NCBI GenBank assembly: GCA_022763185.1
Contig: JALEGL010000015.1
Span: 124,001 to 188,000 of the forward strand
DNA: 64,000 bases
Direction of reading: 5' to 3'
Origin: a bacterium
Lineage (GTDB): Bacteria; Bdellovibrionota_G; JALEGL01
The notes below the pieces were generated by a model. It had not been told where the DNA came from, ran no database searches, and saw only the letters and a program-made list of their open reading frames with translations. Position 1 is the stretch's first letter; every line of letters begins with the position of its first letter. Positions 47,601 through 55,618 of the stretch are shown in pieces. Made by a program: the position numbers and the translations under genes.

Positions 47601-50600
47601 CCGCACCTTGTGAACAATAAAAGACGCTGGCACTTGTGGCTGAATATTGAAGGCCTTGTGGAAGCACATCAACCAAATTGTCCACGTCATAGGCAGTGCG
47701 ATCGCCAATATTTTCAATGTGCACCGCATAATTGACATTGCCAGCCAAAGTCACCGGGTCTTGGGTCCCGGCAATTGCACATTTGCTAAGCACCAACTCT
47801 GGGCGGTTGAAGTTTTGAAAGTCTGGCTGAGCAGGATCGTCTATGGCCACGGGTATGGTGTTAAGATCAGCATCGCCGGCTTCATCAGCGTCAAGGAAAC
47901 TGTCGCCATCGGAGTCAAGGTCTCTAAAGTCTGGAATCCCATCGGGCACAGCTTCACTGTCAAACAAATTACTGTAAAGAATAACAACAGAGCTGGTGTC
48001 ATAGCTTGGATACATTTCTGAAGCATCGCTTTCATGCATGTCATAGATGGTGTCACCATCACTGTCTAAATCAAAGATATCCGGCGTGCCATCAGGCGTA
48101 TCTTCAGAGTCTGCCAATTCACTGAACAAGAGATCACCGCCACCGTTGGCTGCGCTGTACTCAGCGTCGCTGATGCTGCCATTGACATCGGTATCAATGT
48201 CACTGTTGTAAGCTTCTATCCAATCGGCAATACCATCACCATCGCTGTCTATGTCAATGTAGTCTGGATCTGTATCGCTGGTGTGCGCTCCTGGCGCTGC
48301 TGCGTCACTGTTTGGCGCTGCTGCTTCATCCAATTGCAATAAACCATCGCCATCACCGTCGGTCAATGCACCACAAGCTGTAACTTCTGTTGAAGTGATA
48401 AAGCCATTGTCATCGCTATCACACACATAACGGCCATTCTCAACAAAGTCATAGACTCCGTCGTTATCTGAGTCTCTGTCTAAGAAATTGAGCAGACCAT
48501 CGCCATCGCTGTCTGGGATTTCATCAAAGTTTAAAACACTGTTGTCGTCATTGGCTCCACCGCTGACGTCATCTCCGGCGCCATCGTCAATATCATTTCC
48601 TTCAGCTGTTGTGATCAAGTTGTCCGCATTGTCATCATAAACCGTTAAACCCGATTCATCCAAATCTGGAATACCGTCTCCATCAGCATCTAGGTCTAGA
48701 TAATTGGCCATGCCATCGCCATCAACGTCGTCAAACGCTCCGCCTGGCAGTTCCGTAACGCTGATAGCCCCATCCATATTGCTATCCAAACCACTGGCCG
48801 CAATTTCTGCAGTACTTAATAGGCCATTGCCATCGCTGTCATAGACATGGAACATGTGTTCTAATAAATCAGGAATACCATCATTATCTGAATCCAAATC
48901 CAAATAATCTGGCGTGCCATCACTGTCACTGTCTGTACCAGGACCACCTTCATCACCGTCCAAAATACCATCACCATCTGAGTCGTTATCCAAATAGTCT
49001 GGGGTACCGTCTCCATCTGAATCAATCATTGTTCCCATTGAGGTGGTGATTTCATCGGCATCAGTTACGCCATCATTATCATCATCGGTATCTTGGTAAT
49101 CTGGTGTGCCATCACCATCGGCATCGCCTGTGCCTTCAGTAGCATCATCGGTACCGTTGTCATCTGAGTCAGTATCCAAGTAATTGGGGACACCATCGCC
49201 ATCAGCATCGCCAGAGCCTTCATTGCCATTGGCAATGCCGTCACCGTCATGGTCAACATCTAAAGCAGGAGAGGTATCATCCGTTGCACCAAAGGTTGCT
49301 TCACCGGCAACAACGCCATCTAAACTGCTGTAACTGGCCAAAGATGCCGTATTGCTGATGCTACTGACATAAGGCATGACTGGATCTGTACAACCATTGA
49401 CTACACCATCATCATCCGGATGAGAACCAATGGGTGAGTTTACGCCGTCACTATCACTGGCGGATTCACAGGATACTTCGGTTTGAATTTGATACACCAC
49501 ATAGGCCTCTTCCCCTAAGTCATCGCCAGCAGCGGGGTCAACAAAAGGAAATGTTAAGTTTTGACGGCTGTCTCCACCAAACGGTGAGCTTTCAGCACTT
49601 TCACCACTTCTCACGCTGGCACTGATATCCGTAAGCATGGCCGTACAATCACTTTGCTCCCAAGCCGAACAGTTACCCGCATTAACAGAGCTGGCACCAG
49701 AAGAGCAATAATATGCGTTCACGGTATTGGCAGCGTATTGCAAACCTTGTGGTAAAACATCACTGATATCAGACAAATCAAATGCCGTACTTAAAAACGA
49801 CCCACTGTTTTTAACAACAATGTTATAGCCAAGCGTATCACTTAAATTAAACGGCTCTAAAGCTTCTGTACTTGCATCTGCACATTTAATAACAGTGATG
49901 TCGGGTTTGTTGAGGGTAAAGGTTTCGTTGTCTGAATCCACGGTGATATCGTCCGAACCGTCATTGAATCTGAATTGGCCCTCTAAATTTTTGTTATTCG
50001 CAGAAACATTGCGAGTTTGCGCTTGAAAAGAAAAGGTTGCAGTTCTCCCACTAAGGTCGGTGGCCGTGTTGGAGGCTGTCCCTAAATCGATGAATGCTTG
50101 AGTATTTGAACTGGCATCAAGCGAATTTTCAGGGTCATTGCCAAAACAAAGTTCTGTTCCTCCCAAAACGCAGTATGGCCCAGTGCCACTCACACCGCCA
50201 CTGACCGCAATGGTGTAATCCCCTGGAGTGTTTGATCCCCAAAAATTACCAGAAATCTCTCTTAAGATCGCTCGCGTCGATGCTGCTTGTCCCTGTGGAA
50301 AGTTGACCACAACATCAAAAGTCACAAAATCGCCTACGGTGCCACTGACCGGGCTAACGCCAACCGTACCCAGACTTGGCGCTTCAATTTGGGCTTCGCT
50401 TTCATCGTCTACTGGGGAAAACGTGGTACCCCCTAAAACCGATGCAAACACAGCTTGAGCACTGTTGGTGTAAGTGTTACCCCAAATGGCATCAGGCACC
50501 AAGCGTAAATCAAAGCGAATTTCACAGGTATCGCCAGATGCAATACTCATGTCAATGATTTCAATTGTGGTTTCATCAACATTGCTGGTGATGTCAGGCA

Positions 50601-53022
50601 CACTGCTGTTGGAGCATTCAGGGCTCAGACTAATATTATAGCCACAGGCAACATCCATACAGGCTGCCGATGTACTCGGAGCAACAAAGCCCGTGTTTAT
50701 CACATCTGTAAACACAACATCCAAAGCTTCTTGCTGACCACTGTTTTCTAGAGTAACCAAGTAAGATAAGACCGCATTGGCATCAACATCACTGATGTTG
50801 CCATCGGTGATGCTTGCATTGGGGTCATCTGTAGATTCAACCCCTTTATCAATATTTAAAAATGGGGCATCGCCAATAAACAGATAGGTTCCTGTGGCAC
50901 CCACCAATGCAGTGTTGGCACTGTTGTTGTATTGGGTCACCACCATGTTGTTTTGCAACAACCCATCCAGAAAAGGTTCGTTGGTCACTGTTTTGGTAAA
51001 AAACAACTCCACTGTGCCCGAACCGCCCCCTGCAATTTCAAAGTCTACAAAAGCAAAGTTGATGCTGTTGTTAGGATTACTGCACGTAAGCGTAATATCC
51101 CCACTGGCCAAAGCCGGATCATTGGTACCAAAACTCCACATATTGTTGGCTGGGATGGCGGCGCCATCGTAGGTGAGGCAAGGAGACTCATCAAACAAGG
51201 GGTTGGCCAAGTAGTTGGTTAAATTTAAATCTTCTACGTCTCCCCCTGGAATCAACACCGTAATTTTATACGTCACTTCATCACCGGCCTCAACATGAAC
51301 CGCACCCATGCCCACAGGACTGCCATTAACATGGGAAATTTCAACCTGAGTATCTTGTAAGGATACAATGCTTGGATTGTCTTGCTCAGTATTATCAGGA
51401 TAAGTATCATCATTGGCACTTTCCCCCATATTTCCACCAACAACATCGTAATTTGTTAGGGTGGCGTTGGGTAACGGAAAGACATCACCGGCATCAATGG
51501 ATACATCTGTGGTAGGAGGTAGAGTCTCAAAGTCTTCATCAACGATGGCTTGGTAGATGATCTGTATACCTGTGCTTGATCCTGAGCTGAACACACCATC
51601 CCCTGAGAGCGTAGTGTCCGCAAAAGAAAAATTGACCGTATCGGCCATAAGGCTACCTATATCTAAAGAAAAATCACTGCTGCCATCAGGGTACGTATTT
51701 TGTGTCAAATGACCAAAAGCCAGTAAATCTGCTTCATTGATGTTGGTGATAACACCGCCTTCGTTAACCACCACCATCATGCTACTGGTTGCATAACTCA
51801 GTCCATCTGGTAAAGCATCCCCTATCACCAAATTATTCACTTCATAATAGTCGCTAAGAGCCACATCCACTGTAAACTCAAGGCTGTCTAAAGGCGTTAA
51901 ACCAGATCCCCCCATGTCTGTTGCAAGACTCCAGCTTTTCTCTATATCCAAGCCATAGGCTCTATACGTTGCGGTATCTAAAACAGGTGAGCTTAGTTCA
52001 TCAGCATTGGCAACCACACCGGTTGTTTCTGCTGTAGCACTAAGTGTATTGGGGTCAACAATCTCTGAAGCATCATCTCTAAACTGTTTGTATACCCCCA
52101 TATAACTGATATTAAAATTTGCATTGATGCTGGCGTAGCTGATGCCAATGGTCCCTCCGGTGGCAGAAGAAATATCTGGCGTGTAGACACAGCTCGTTGG
52201 TGCTGGTGTAATGCTAAATGAACTACAATCTCCTGGATCGCTTACTTCTAAAATTTCTGGAATAGTCTCCTCAATGGTGACGTTATTTAAAGTGACAACA
52301 TTTGAAATTGAACCGGCAATATTCACCGTTTCTGGGTATGTTGGTCCTGCTCCCAAGGCAATGTTGGCACTTAAACTGCCATTGGTACTTGTCACGGTTT
52401 TATTTATTTTTAAAGCTTGGGCGGTAACATCATCGGTTTGCGCCAAAGAACAAAGGGTATCCGAAGCGCCGCAATCTCCAGGTGCACCATTGACCAAACC
52501 ACCAAGCACGTACATGGCTTGGGCTTGTCTGAATGTGTAAGGTGTTCCTGCAACGGCAATGGGTTGGCTCATGCCATCTAAGGTAAAATCAAAGCCTACG
52601 GTGCATCGTATTTCAGGTTGATCTGGAGCATGCGAACCCAAGTTGGGCTTTATCGCAACAAAGGTTTCTCCTGCTTGCAGGGTAAAAATTTCTCCAGTGA
52701 ACGGATTTTCTACATCCAGCGTATCCACTGCTGAGGGATTGTTTTGTACATCAATACTGGATACACCCAGATTTTGACAAGCATTACTGCCATTGTAGGT
52801 AAACTCTTTTGGAGCAATGAAGTGGAAGGCCGGAAAAAAACCAGAGTCTGTGGCGTCGGTATTATCCAATATCATCCTGACATCAAATGATTGGTTTAAC
52901 AATGGATCTGCATTATTGCTTGGGGCATTAAATGTTAAAGTTGGAACTGGCGCTGCATAGGCTGACAAAGCCCATAGACCAACAAACAGTAAAAAGACGA
53001 CTTGAATCAATTTATGTTTCAT
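43036..53022 (-). CDS. Giant surface protein: DUF11 + TSP3/EF-hand repeats fused to OmpA-type barrel
   Basis: A 3328-residue protein. Order: signal peptide (1-23, ends AYA); several DUF11-like beta-sandwich domains to ~1040; unit A, a DUF11-like domain (~1040-1245) plus a calcium-repeat block (~1250-1730); unit B, a second copy (~1740-2410); more Cys-containing TSP3 repeats to ~2750; a tail with a cysteine, a hydrophobic helix and basic residues (GLCNSGASNPSIVLLMLLA, then LLRK, ~2775-2805), like a MYXO-CTERM-type sorting signal. After this the frame continues at Met2806 into a second signal peptide, a beta-barrel region, a Pro/Lys linker and an OmpA peptidoglycan-binding domain (HTDSLG, LNRRVEF). 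Calcium loops are DSDGDGTPDYLD-like and EF-hand-like. Probably an adhesin or surface-layer protein. Whether it is made as one chain is uncertain. Confidence 0.88.
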   Translation of the reverse strand: MKHKLIQVVFLLFVGLWALSAYAAPVPTLTFNAPSNNADPLLNQSFDVRMILDNTDATDSGFFPAFHFIAPKEFTYNGSNACQNLGVSSIDVQNNPSAVDTLDVENPFTGEIFTLQAGETFVAIKPNLGSHAPDQPEIRCTVGFDFTLDGMSQPIAVAGTPYTFRQAQAMYVLGGLVNGAPGDCGASDTLCSLAQTDDVTAQALKINKTVTSTNGSLSANIALGAGPTYPETVNIAGSISNVVTLNNVTIEETIPEILEVSDPGDCSSFSITPAPTSCVYTPDISSATGGTIGISYASINANFNISYMGVYKQFRDDASEIVDPNTLSATAETTGVVANADELSSPVLDTATYRAYGLDIEKSWSLATDMGGSGLTPLDSLEFTVDVALSDYYEVNNLVIGDALPDGLSYATSSMMVVVNEGGVITNINEADLLAFGHLTQNTYPDGSSDFSLDIGSLMADTVNFSFADTTLSGDGVFSSGSSTGIQIIYQAIVDEDFETLPPTTDVSIDAGDVFPLPNATLTNYDVVGGNMGESANDDTYPDNTEQDNPSIVSLQDTQVEISHVNGSPVGMGAVHVEAGDEVTYKITVLIPGGDVEDLNLTNYLANPLFDESPCLTYDGAAIPANNMWSFGTNDPALASGDITLTCSNPNNSINFAFVDFEIAGGGSGTVELFFTKTVTNEPFLDGLLQNNMVVTQYNNSANTALVGATGTYLFIGDAPFLNIDKGVESTDDPNASITDGNISDVDANAVLSYLVTLENSGQQEALDVVFTDVINTGFVAPSTSAACMDVACGYNISLSPECSNSSVPDITSNVDETTIEIIDMSIASGDTCEIRFDLRLVPDAIWGNTYTNSAQAVFASVLGGTTFSPVDDESEAQIEAPSLGTVGVSPVSGTVGDFVTFDVVVNFPQGQAASTRAILREISGNFWGSNTPGDYTIAVSGGVSGTGPYCVLGGTELCFGNDPENSLDASSNTQAFIDLGTASNTATDLSGRTATFSFQAQTRNVSANNKNLEGQFRFNDGSDDITVDSDNETFTLNKPDITVIKCADASTEALEPFNLSDTLGYNIVVKNSGSFLSTAFDLSDISDVLPQGLQYAANTVNAYYCSSGASSVNAGNCSAWEQSDCTAMLTDISASVRSGESAESSPFGGDSRQNLTFPFVDPAAGDDLGEEAYVVYQIQTEVSCESASDSDGVNSPIGSHPDDDGVVNGCTDPVMPYVSSISNTASLASYSSLDGVVAGEATFGATDDTSPALDVDHDGDGIANGNEGSGDADGDGVPNYLDTDSDDNGTDDATEGTGDADGDGTPDYQDTDDDNDGVTDADEITTSMGTMIDSDGDGTPDYLDNDSDGDGILDGDEGGPGTDSDSDGTPDYLDLDSDNDGIPDLLEHMFHVYDSDGNGLLSTAEIAASGLDSNMDGAISVTELPGGAFDDVDGDGMANYLDLDADGDGIPDLDESGLTVYDDNADNLITTAEGNDIDDGAGDDVSGGANDDNSVLNFDEIPDSDGDGLLNFLDRDSDNDGVYDFVENGRYVCDSDDNGFITSTEVTACGALTDGDGDGLLQLDEAAAPNSDAAAPGAHTSDTDPDYIDIDSDGDGIADWIEAYNSDIDTDVNGSISDAEYSAANGGGDLLFSELADSEDTPDGTPDIFDLDSDGDTIYDMHESDASEMYPSYDTSSVVILYSNLFDSEAVPDGIPDFRDLDSDGDSFLDADEAGDADLNTIPVAIDDPAQPDFQNFNRPELVLSKCAIAGTQDPVTLAGNVNYAVHIENIGDRTAYDVDNLVDVLPQGLQYSATSASVFYCSQGADTDSCGHDVSSDPDCVNISAAITASEIIESSPFGADSRQNLEFVVRNTMGMNEIAPDAYYAISIPTAVSCESAADNSGLDFPIGVHPDNDGIVNGCSDPVMPGVASISNLIAGLDYSTYAGLDPNETVYSSADSNSVALDTDHDGDGQLTGDEGTADADSDGVPNYLDTDSDDNGVSDSLDSTGDADSDGTPDYIDADDDNDGLSDSEELTIGGSGTDTDGDGMDDSMDPDSDGDGFIDGEDGGNGVDTDGDGQEDSLDNDSDNDGILDMIEIGLGVCDTNMDGQLSDMEIRDDMNCFDTNDDGAISESELPGGVLPDADGDGTPDYQDTDSDNDGISDLEDNFFGQLTPAQLATVDANDNGQIESPEQAALYALLGDGDGVLEDSDLSDTDNDGTPNHLDIDSDGDGIPDLIEGARFVCDANEDANLTTTEVMACVAASDTNMDGLLQNNELPLGDQDNDTFFNYVDIDADGDGIGDIIEGHVSDIDGNANGSISLAEYQAAYPSGMIISDLADSETVPDATPDYFDLDSDNDNILDLHESDATETYPMYNAGTLVTLYANLFDSETVPDGIPDFRDTDSDNDTILDSNEAGDAMSNTIPVDTDMDGIPNFQDTDADDDGLLDMDEATLMSDPTLADTDMDGCTDSCEVFGTNPPAEASCPFIGHPSAPGTVMSPISDPTDADTDDGGTNDCDEANEPSDPRNPNDDPFLDEDADNDGVTNGDEATAGTDPNDPDSDGDGCTDGCEIFGTTAMCPYDDPENSAWFPGMGTIMSPVTNPLVTDSDGDGCNDCLEATTLFTNPNVADTDSDGANDCQEYNAGSDPNNPDTDGDGLLDGAELNTFNTDPTSNDTDMDGCLDGVEVNTYGSNPLADPDSDNDGLTDCEEDGTYGTDRNDADTDNGGINDGDEVNIFNSNPLDPTDDCPTVRDTDGDGLTDCEEIDLGLDPSDPNDATPRGSGTVGFLDWGLCNSGASNPSIVLLMLLAVLMALLRKVDRAKMRKNLFLLIGLCIFLVSQPAQAINIHYVTPKILNPDGHQALSSTTLEPGKYAVGAYFTWTKNPLEFGPSGDGERLDDIVKWIFTQDVLMGFGVSDRFSFQVHAPFHVYNNVENFSQFTSTKEFNVGDITLQGLLQLQGKNWNAVGGTWGFGFVPFVTFPVGEENRFFGNQDITGGGYFVLDRWGGMKRHYITMNLGGRYRPNIENIGALEIGSEVMGKLGYVYRFLNSDGWQVFAELSGSMSLHEPKEVNSPGEMYLGLQKISKNQRWKWTMGTSRGGNNGYGAPEVRLYTGISYTNKSIPKKPTPPKPKPKPIPTPTPKPTPKPIQRQTGMLNLKIVDKYGEKINTQIKVMSDSQSQPLFEGEISELNKTVNEGVVMVMVGDGEKPLRKIFQIKPNQDNNYSIVYDQGKGEKLDLNGKIYFASGQYQLNVQAKAILLDAYEKIQKAKVNKLYVEAHTDSLGDAEKNLELSTERANAVRQYLIELGMDPRAVSAKGKGETDPIASNTTADGRALNRRVEFFVQ
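44740..49265 (-). repeat. TSP3/EF-hand-coding repeat region, in two ~2-kb duplicated units
   Basis: Dozens of DxDxDG-type repeats occupy this stretch, interrupted at ~47205-47835 by a DUF11-like domain. EF-hand-like loops (DSDGNGLLSTAE, DTNMDGQLSDME and others) are interspersed. The order of elements in ~47835-49900 is repeated in ~45740-47800, including the distinctive ends DFRDLDSDGDSFLDADEAGDA and DFRDTDSDNDTILDSNEAGDA. Confidence 0.85.
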
Positions 53023-53292
53023 AACAAACTCTCTTAAGCTTAAATTTTAATGTAATCATCTCATCTTTGAGATTGATGTTTTTTGTCACGAGGCTTTAAA
53101 AACGTGCAACAACTTGAAATCGTGAATGAAAAGCTTTGTAATGGCAAGTTTTTTTACCAAAGAAGCAATATTGTCTCTTTAAGAAAACAGCGTTTACTTT
53201 TTATCCAGTAATTGTTTAAAATCATTACTCATTTTTTTATTTTTTCACCTTGCACAATGCGTTATTTTTGTTATATACCGTATACAGTGTGT

Positions 53293-53304
53293 GGCATGTA
53301 TGCC
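53293..53304. promoter_or_regulatory. Palindrome, candidate activator site
   Basis: GGCAT-GT-ATGCC, a perfect 5-bp inverted repeat with two-base spacer, about 75 bases upstream of the sigma-54 -24 element. That is where enhancer-binding activators usually bind. Activator identity is unknown. Confidence 0.35.
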
Positions 53305-53378
53305 GCGCTTGGCTGGAGTGTTCCAAAGGTCGATATGTTTAAGTTATTAATTTTATTGAACTAAAAAATTTGGAAACT

Positions 53379-53393
53379 TGGTACGGGCTTTGC
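53379..53393 (+). promoter_or_regulatory. Sigma-54 (-24/-12) promoter
   Basis: TGGTACGGGCTTTGC matches the RpoN consensus TGGCACG-N4-TTGC at all fixed positions but one (T for C). The GG and GC are correctly 12 bases apart. Transcription would start near 53405, about 50 bases before the lipoprotein ATG. Expression would then need an AAA+ enhancer-binding protein. Confidence 0.7.
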
Positions 53394-53455
53394 TTTAAAG
53401 TATTACACGGACAAAGGTTTTAAATACCTAGGAAGAATATAAAAAGGTTAGGTTT

Positions 53456-55507
53456 ATGAAATATATGCAAACATACAAACAAACATCTCTCTTGCTTTTA
53501 CTGACAGCTCTCAGTGTAGGCTTGACAGCCTGTTTTCCTGATAGCCGTCCTCAACAAGGGCTTATCGGCAACGGCACCTACAACGGCGGCCGTAACGTTG
53601 AAATTAGTGGAAACGGCGTAGATGGTAATGGTCGAGTTACAGGTCTTGGCGACCCTAATACAACAGGAAACACAACCATAACACCTGAAGATAAAGATAA
53701 AGATAAAGATAAAAACAATGGTTTACGTTTTACCAAAAGAACAGAAGAATTATGGGAGATTGCCTGTAGCCAAGCAACTTTAGGTGATCTTGGCATGACA
53801 ATTCCTGACCCAAATCACGTAGCAAGACAAATTCCTGACCCAGCTGACCCTTCAAAACAAATTTCTGACCCAAATCACAAACCAAAACAAATTCCTGATC
53901 CAAGAGCCATTGACCCTAGAGGAGAACCTGATACGGATAATGACGGTATTTCTGACAACTGTGAACTGTATCTATCGAACCATAAAGCTTTTGAAAGCAT
54001 GAACCCTCAGTTATACAACGGCTATGGTGTTGGTGTGGTAAGACTAAGCGCCTCCGTTTTAAGTGCAACGGCTATCAGTGCTGCAACCATCAATGGTAGT
54101 GAAGCACCAAAATACAAAGAAGCTTGGAAACAGTTGGCCACAGATTGGGCTGATCAAGCCAAAGGTACTGGTTTTATCAATAATATTACCAGCCGCTCAG
54201 AAAATGTCCGTTTATGGCTCGGTAGAGCCATGTGCGCCTTGAATGTTTCTGGCAAAGTTAATGCAAATGATCGCAAAAACACTTCTGACTCCGGTGGTGT
54301 TGTAGGCATGATTTACCGTGAACACATGAAAGATGAATCCTTGCATCAGCAGATGGAACCCTCTAAAACCTTTAGCAGTAAAATTTTAGGTGTTCCTGGT
54401 CACCCAGACGAAGAACCTTTTGCAATTATTTCAGGTGGCATTACCCAAGCTTTGATTCACAATGCTTTTTCTGATGGCAGTGACAAGTTTTTAAATGGAC
54501 CGGCTGATGATTATACGCGTGAAGACGTAGACATGATGTATGTTGCTGAAGCTTTGATTAATCCTAAAAAACCCCTAAAAGCTCAACTTGTACACTTGAA
54601 TAACCTTAACCAACCCACCACCGGTGAAGTAAAATCTGCGTTTTTGATGACCTATGATGGTGATACAGAAATTTCTTCTGTGAATGTCAAAGGCAGTTTT
54701 GATTTTTTAAATAACAAAATTCGCTTAAAAAATCTTGGTGTAACGGCGGATATTCACAAAATTCAACAAGAATGTGTATTTAATAAAAAAACCGGTAATA
54801 CCCAAACCGTTATTCCAGCCAGTAGCAAACCGGTTCACTTTATGTTGGCTTCTTTCTTCTTGGGTAAACACAGTAAAGACACGTTTTTTAGAGATAATTT
54901 GATGGTGCAATACATGAAGCCAGAACACTACAGCACCAGTAAAGAAGGCCCATCCGATGAAGAAAGCTATCATGGTCGTATGCAAGAGTATGAAAAATAT
55001 ACAGACCAAGAAACCGCTGCGGCTAAATCCATGAAAAACCTGGCTGAATCAACCTTTGAATTTATGCCACAAAACATTGCCACTTTAACCGATACACAAC
55101 CAAACTGGGGAGATCGCGACCCAGCTAAACACAGTAATAGAGTGTTGATGCCTTTCTACCCAAAGAAATCTGAACTGCGTAATATTGCTAAACATAGTGA
55201 ATATTCAGGCAATGAGTATTGGCAAAAATATAAAACTAGTGGTAAAAAATGGCCGGATTTGTTGACTGACCCTGTATCCATCAGTCCAAGTGATACACTA
55301 ACTTTTCCTCCTATTGCAGCTTTGGATAACCTCTTAAACCCTGATGGCATTGACTCTTATGAAGGATTGGTAGAAAACTCTGTGGAAATCGGTGATGGTG
55401 GTCATGATAATTCAATGGCAGGAGAACCAATGCGTGAAGCCGATTATGTGGACCCGGAAGAAACTGACTGGTTAGAAGAGGAAAGACGAGGTTTGGGGGA
55501 CGTTTAA
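53456..55507 (+). CDS. Large lipoprotein with tandem 10-residue repeats and a TSP3-like motif
   Basis: A 683-residue protein of unrecognised family. The signal peptide ends in a lipobox (LTAC, Cys near residue 26). A low-complexity linker follows, with DKDKDKDK (GATAAA x4). Then come tandem decapeptides IPDPNHVARQ, IPDPADPSKQ, ISDPNHKPKQ and IPDPRA, encoded by 30-bp units at 53801-53908. PDTDNDGISDNCELY (around residue 160) is a single thrombospondin type-3-like calcium motif, like those of the divergent giant protein. The remaining ~500 residues look globular, with no known motif. GGTTAGG precedes the ATG, a sigma-54 promoter lies upstream and a terminator follows. It may be a surface partner of the giant protein (inference). 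Confidence 0.75.
   Translation: MKYMQTYKQTSLLLLLTALSVGLTACFPDSRPQQGLIGNGTYNGGRNVEISGNGVDGNGRVTGLGDPNTTGNTTITPEDKDKDKDKNNGLRFTKRTEELWEIACSQATLGDLGMTIPDPNHVARQIPDPADPSKQISDPNHKPKQIPDPRAIDPRGEPDTDNDGISDNCELYLSNHKAFESMNPQLYNGYGVGVVRLSASVLSATAISAATINGSEAPKYKEAWKQLATDWADQAKGTGFINNITSRSENVRLWLGRAMCALNVSGKVNANDRKNTSDSGGVVGMIYREHMKDESLHQQMEPSKTFSSKILGVPGHPDEEPFAIISGGITQALIHNAFSDGSDKFLNGPADDYTREDVDMMYVAEALINPKKPLKAQLVHLNNLNQPTTGEVKSAFLMTYDGDTEISSVNVKGSFDFLNNKIRLKNLGVTADIHKIQQECVFNKKTGNTQTVIPASSKPVHFMLASFFLGKHSKDTFFRDNLMVQYMKPEHYSTSKEGPSDEESYHGRMQEYEKYTDQETAAAKSMKNLAESTFEFMPQNIATLTDTQPNWGDRDPAKHSNRVLMPFYPKKSELRNIAKHSEYSGNEYWQKYKTSGKKWPDLLTDPVSISPSDTLTFPPIAALDNLLNPDGIDSYEGLVENSVEIGDGGHDNSMAGEPMREADYVDPEETDWLEEERRGLGDV
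53801..53908 (+). repeat. 30-bp tandem repeats (3.6 copies) inside the lipoprotein gene
   Basis: Units 53801-53830, 53831-53860 and 53861-53890, plus a partial copy to 53908. Each begins ATTCCTGAYCCA or a one-base variant and encodes IPDP-x6. Because the unit is a multiple of three, copy-number changes would lengthen or shorten the linker without frameshift. Confidence 0.85.
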
Positions 55508-55540
55508 ACCCAAAAACATAAACCTAATGCTTAATTTTGA

Positions 55541-55577
55541 AAAAGGACATGTAACTAAAGTGCGTGTCCTTTTTTAT
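55541..55577 (+). terminator. Terminator of the large lipoprotein gene
   Basis: AAAAGGACA (55541-55549) pairs with TGTCCTTTT (55565-55573), loop of 15 bases, followed by Ts. It lies 34 bases after the stop. Confidence 0.88.
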
Positions 55578-55582
55578 TTTGG

Positions 55583-55612
55583 TTCTCCTAGGGTATGGCG
55601 TGCCTAGAGGAA
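55583..55612. repeat. Imperfect palindrome related to the one at 23.1 kb
   Basis: The right half GGCGTGCCTAGAGGAAA nearly repeats GCCGTACCTAGAGGGAAA of the dnaJ-leader palindrome. The left arm TTCTCCTAGGG pairs imperfectly with it. It lies between the terminator of the large lipoprotein gene and the end of the convergent gene at 55619. Confidence 0.55.
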
Positions 55613-55618
55613 AAGCTA

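Larger units (their letters stand above)
53023..53455. other. 433-bp divergent regulatory region
   Basis: No gene. It separates the giant gene (leftward) and a lipoprotein gene (rightward). It contains a near-consensus sigma-54 promoter for the lipoprotein (53379-53393), a GGCAT-GT-ATGCC palindrome (53293-53304) about 75 bp upstream of it, and runs of A/T. No clear promoter was found for the giant gene. Confidence 0.6.

Noticed and set aside
53144-53159. Second sigma-54-like site on the - strand before the giant gene
   Set aside because: TGGTAAAAAAACTTGC has GG and GC 13 bases apart instead of 12, and the inner bases do not match the consensus.
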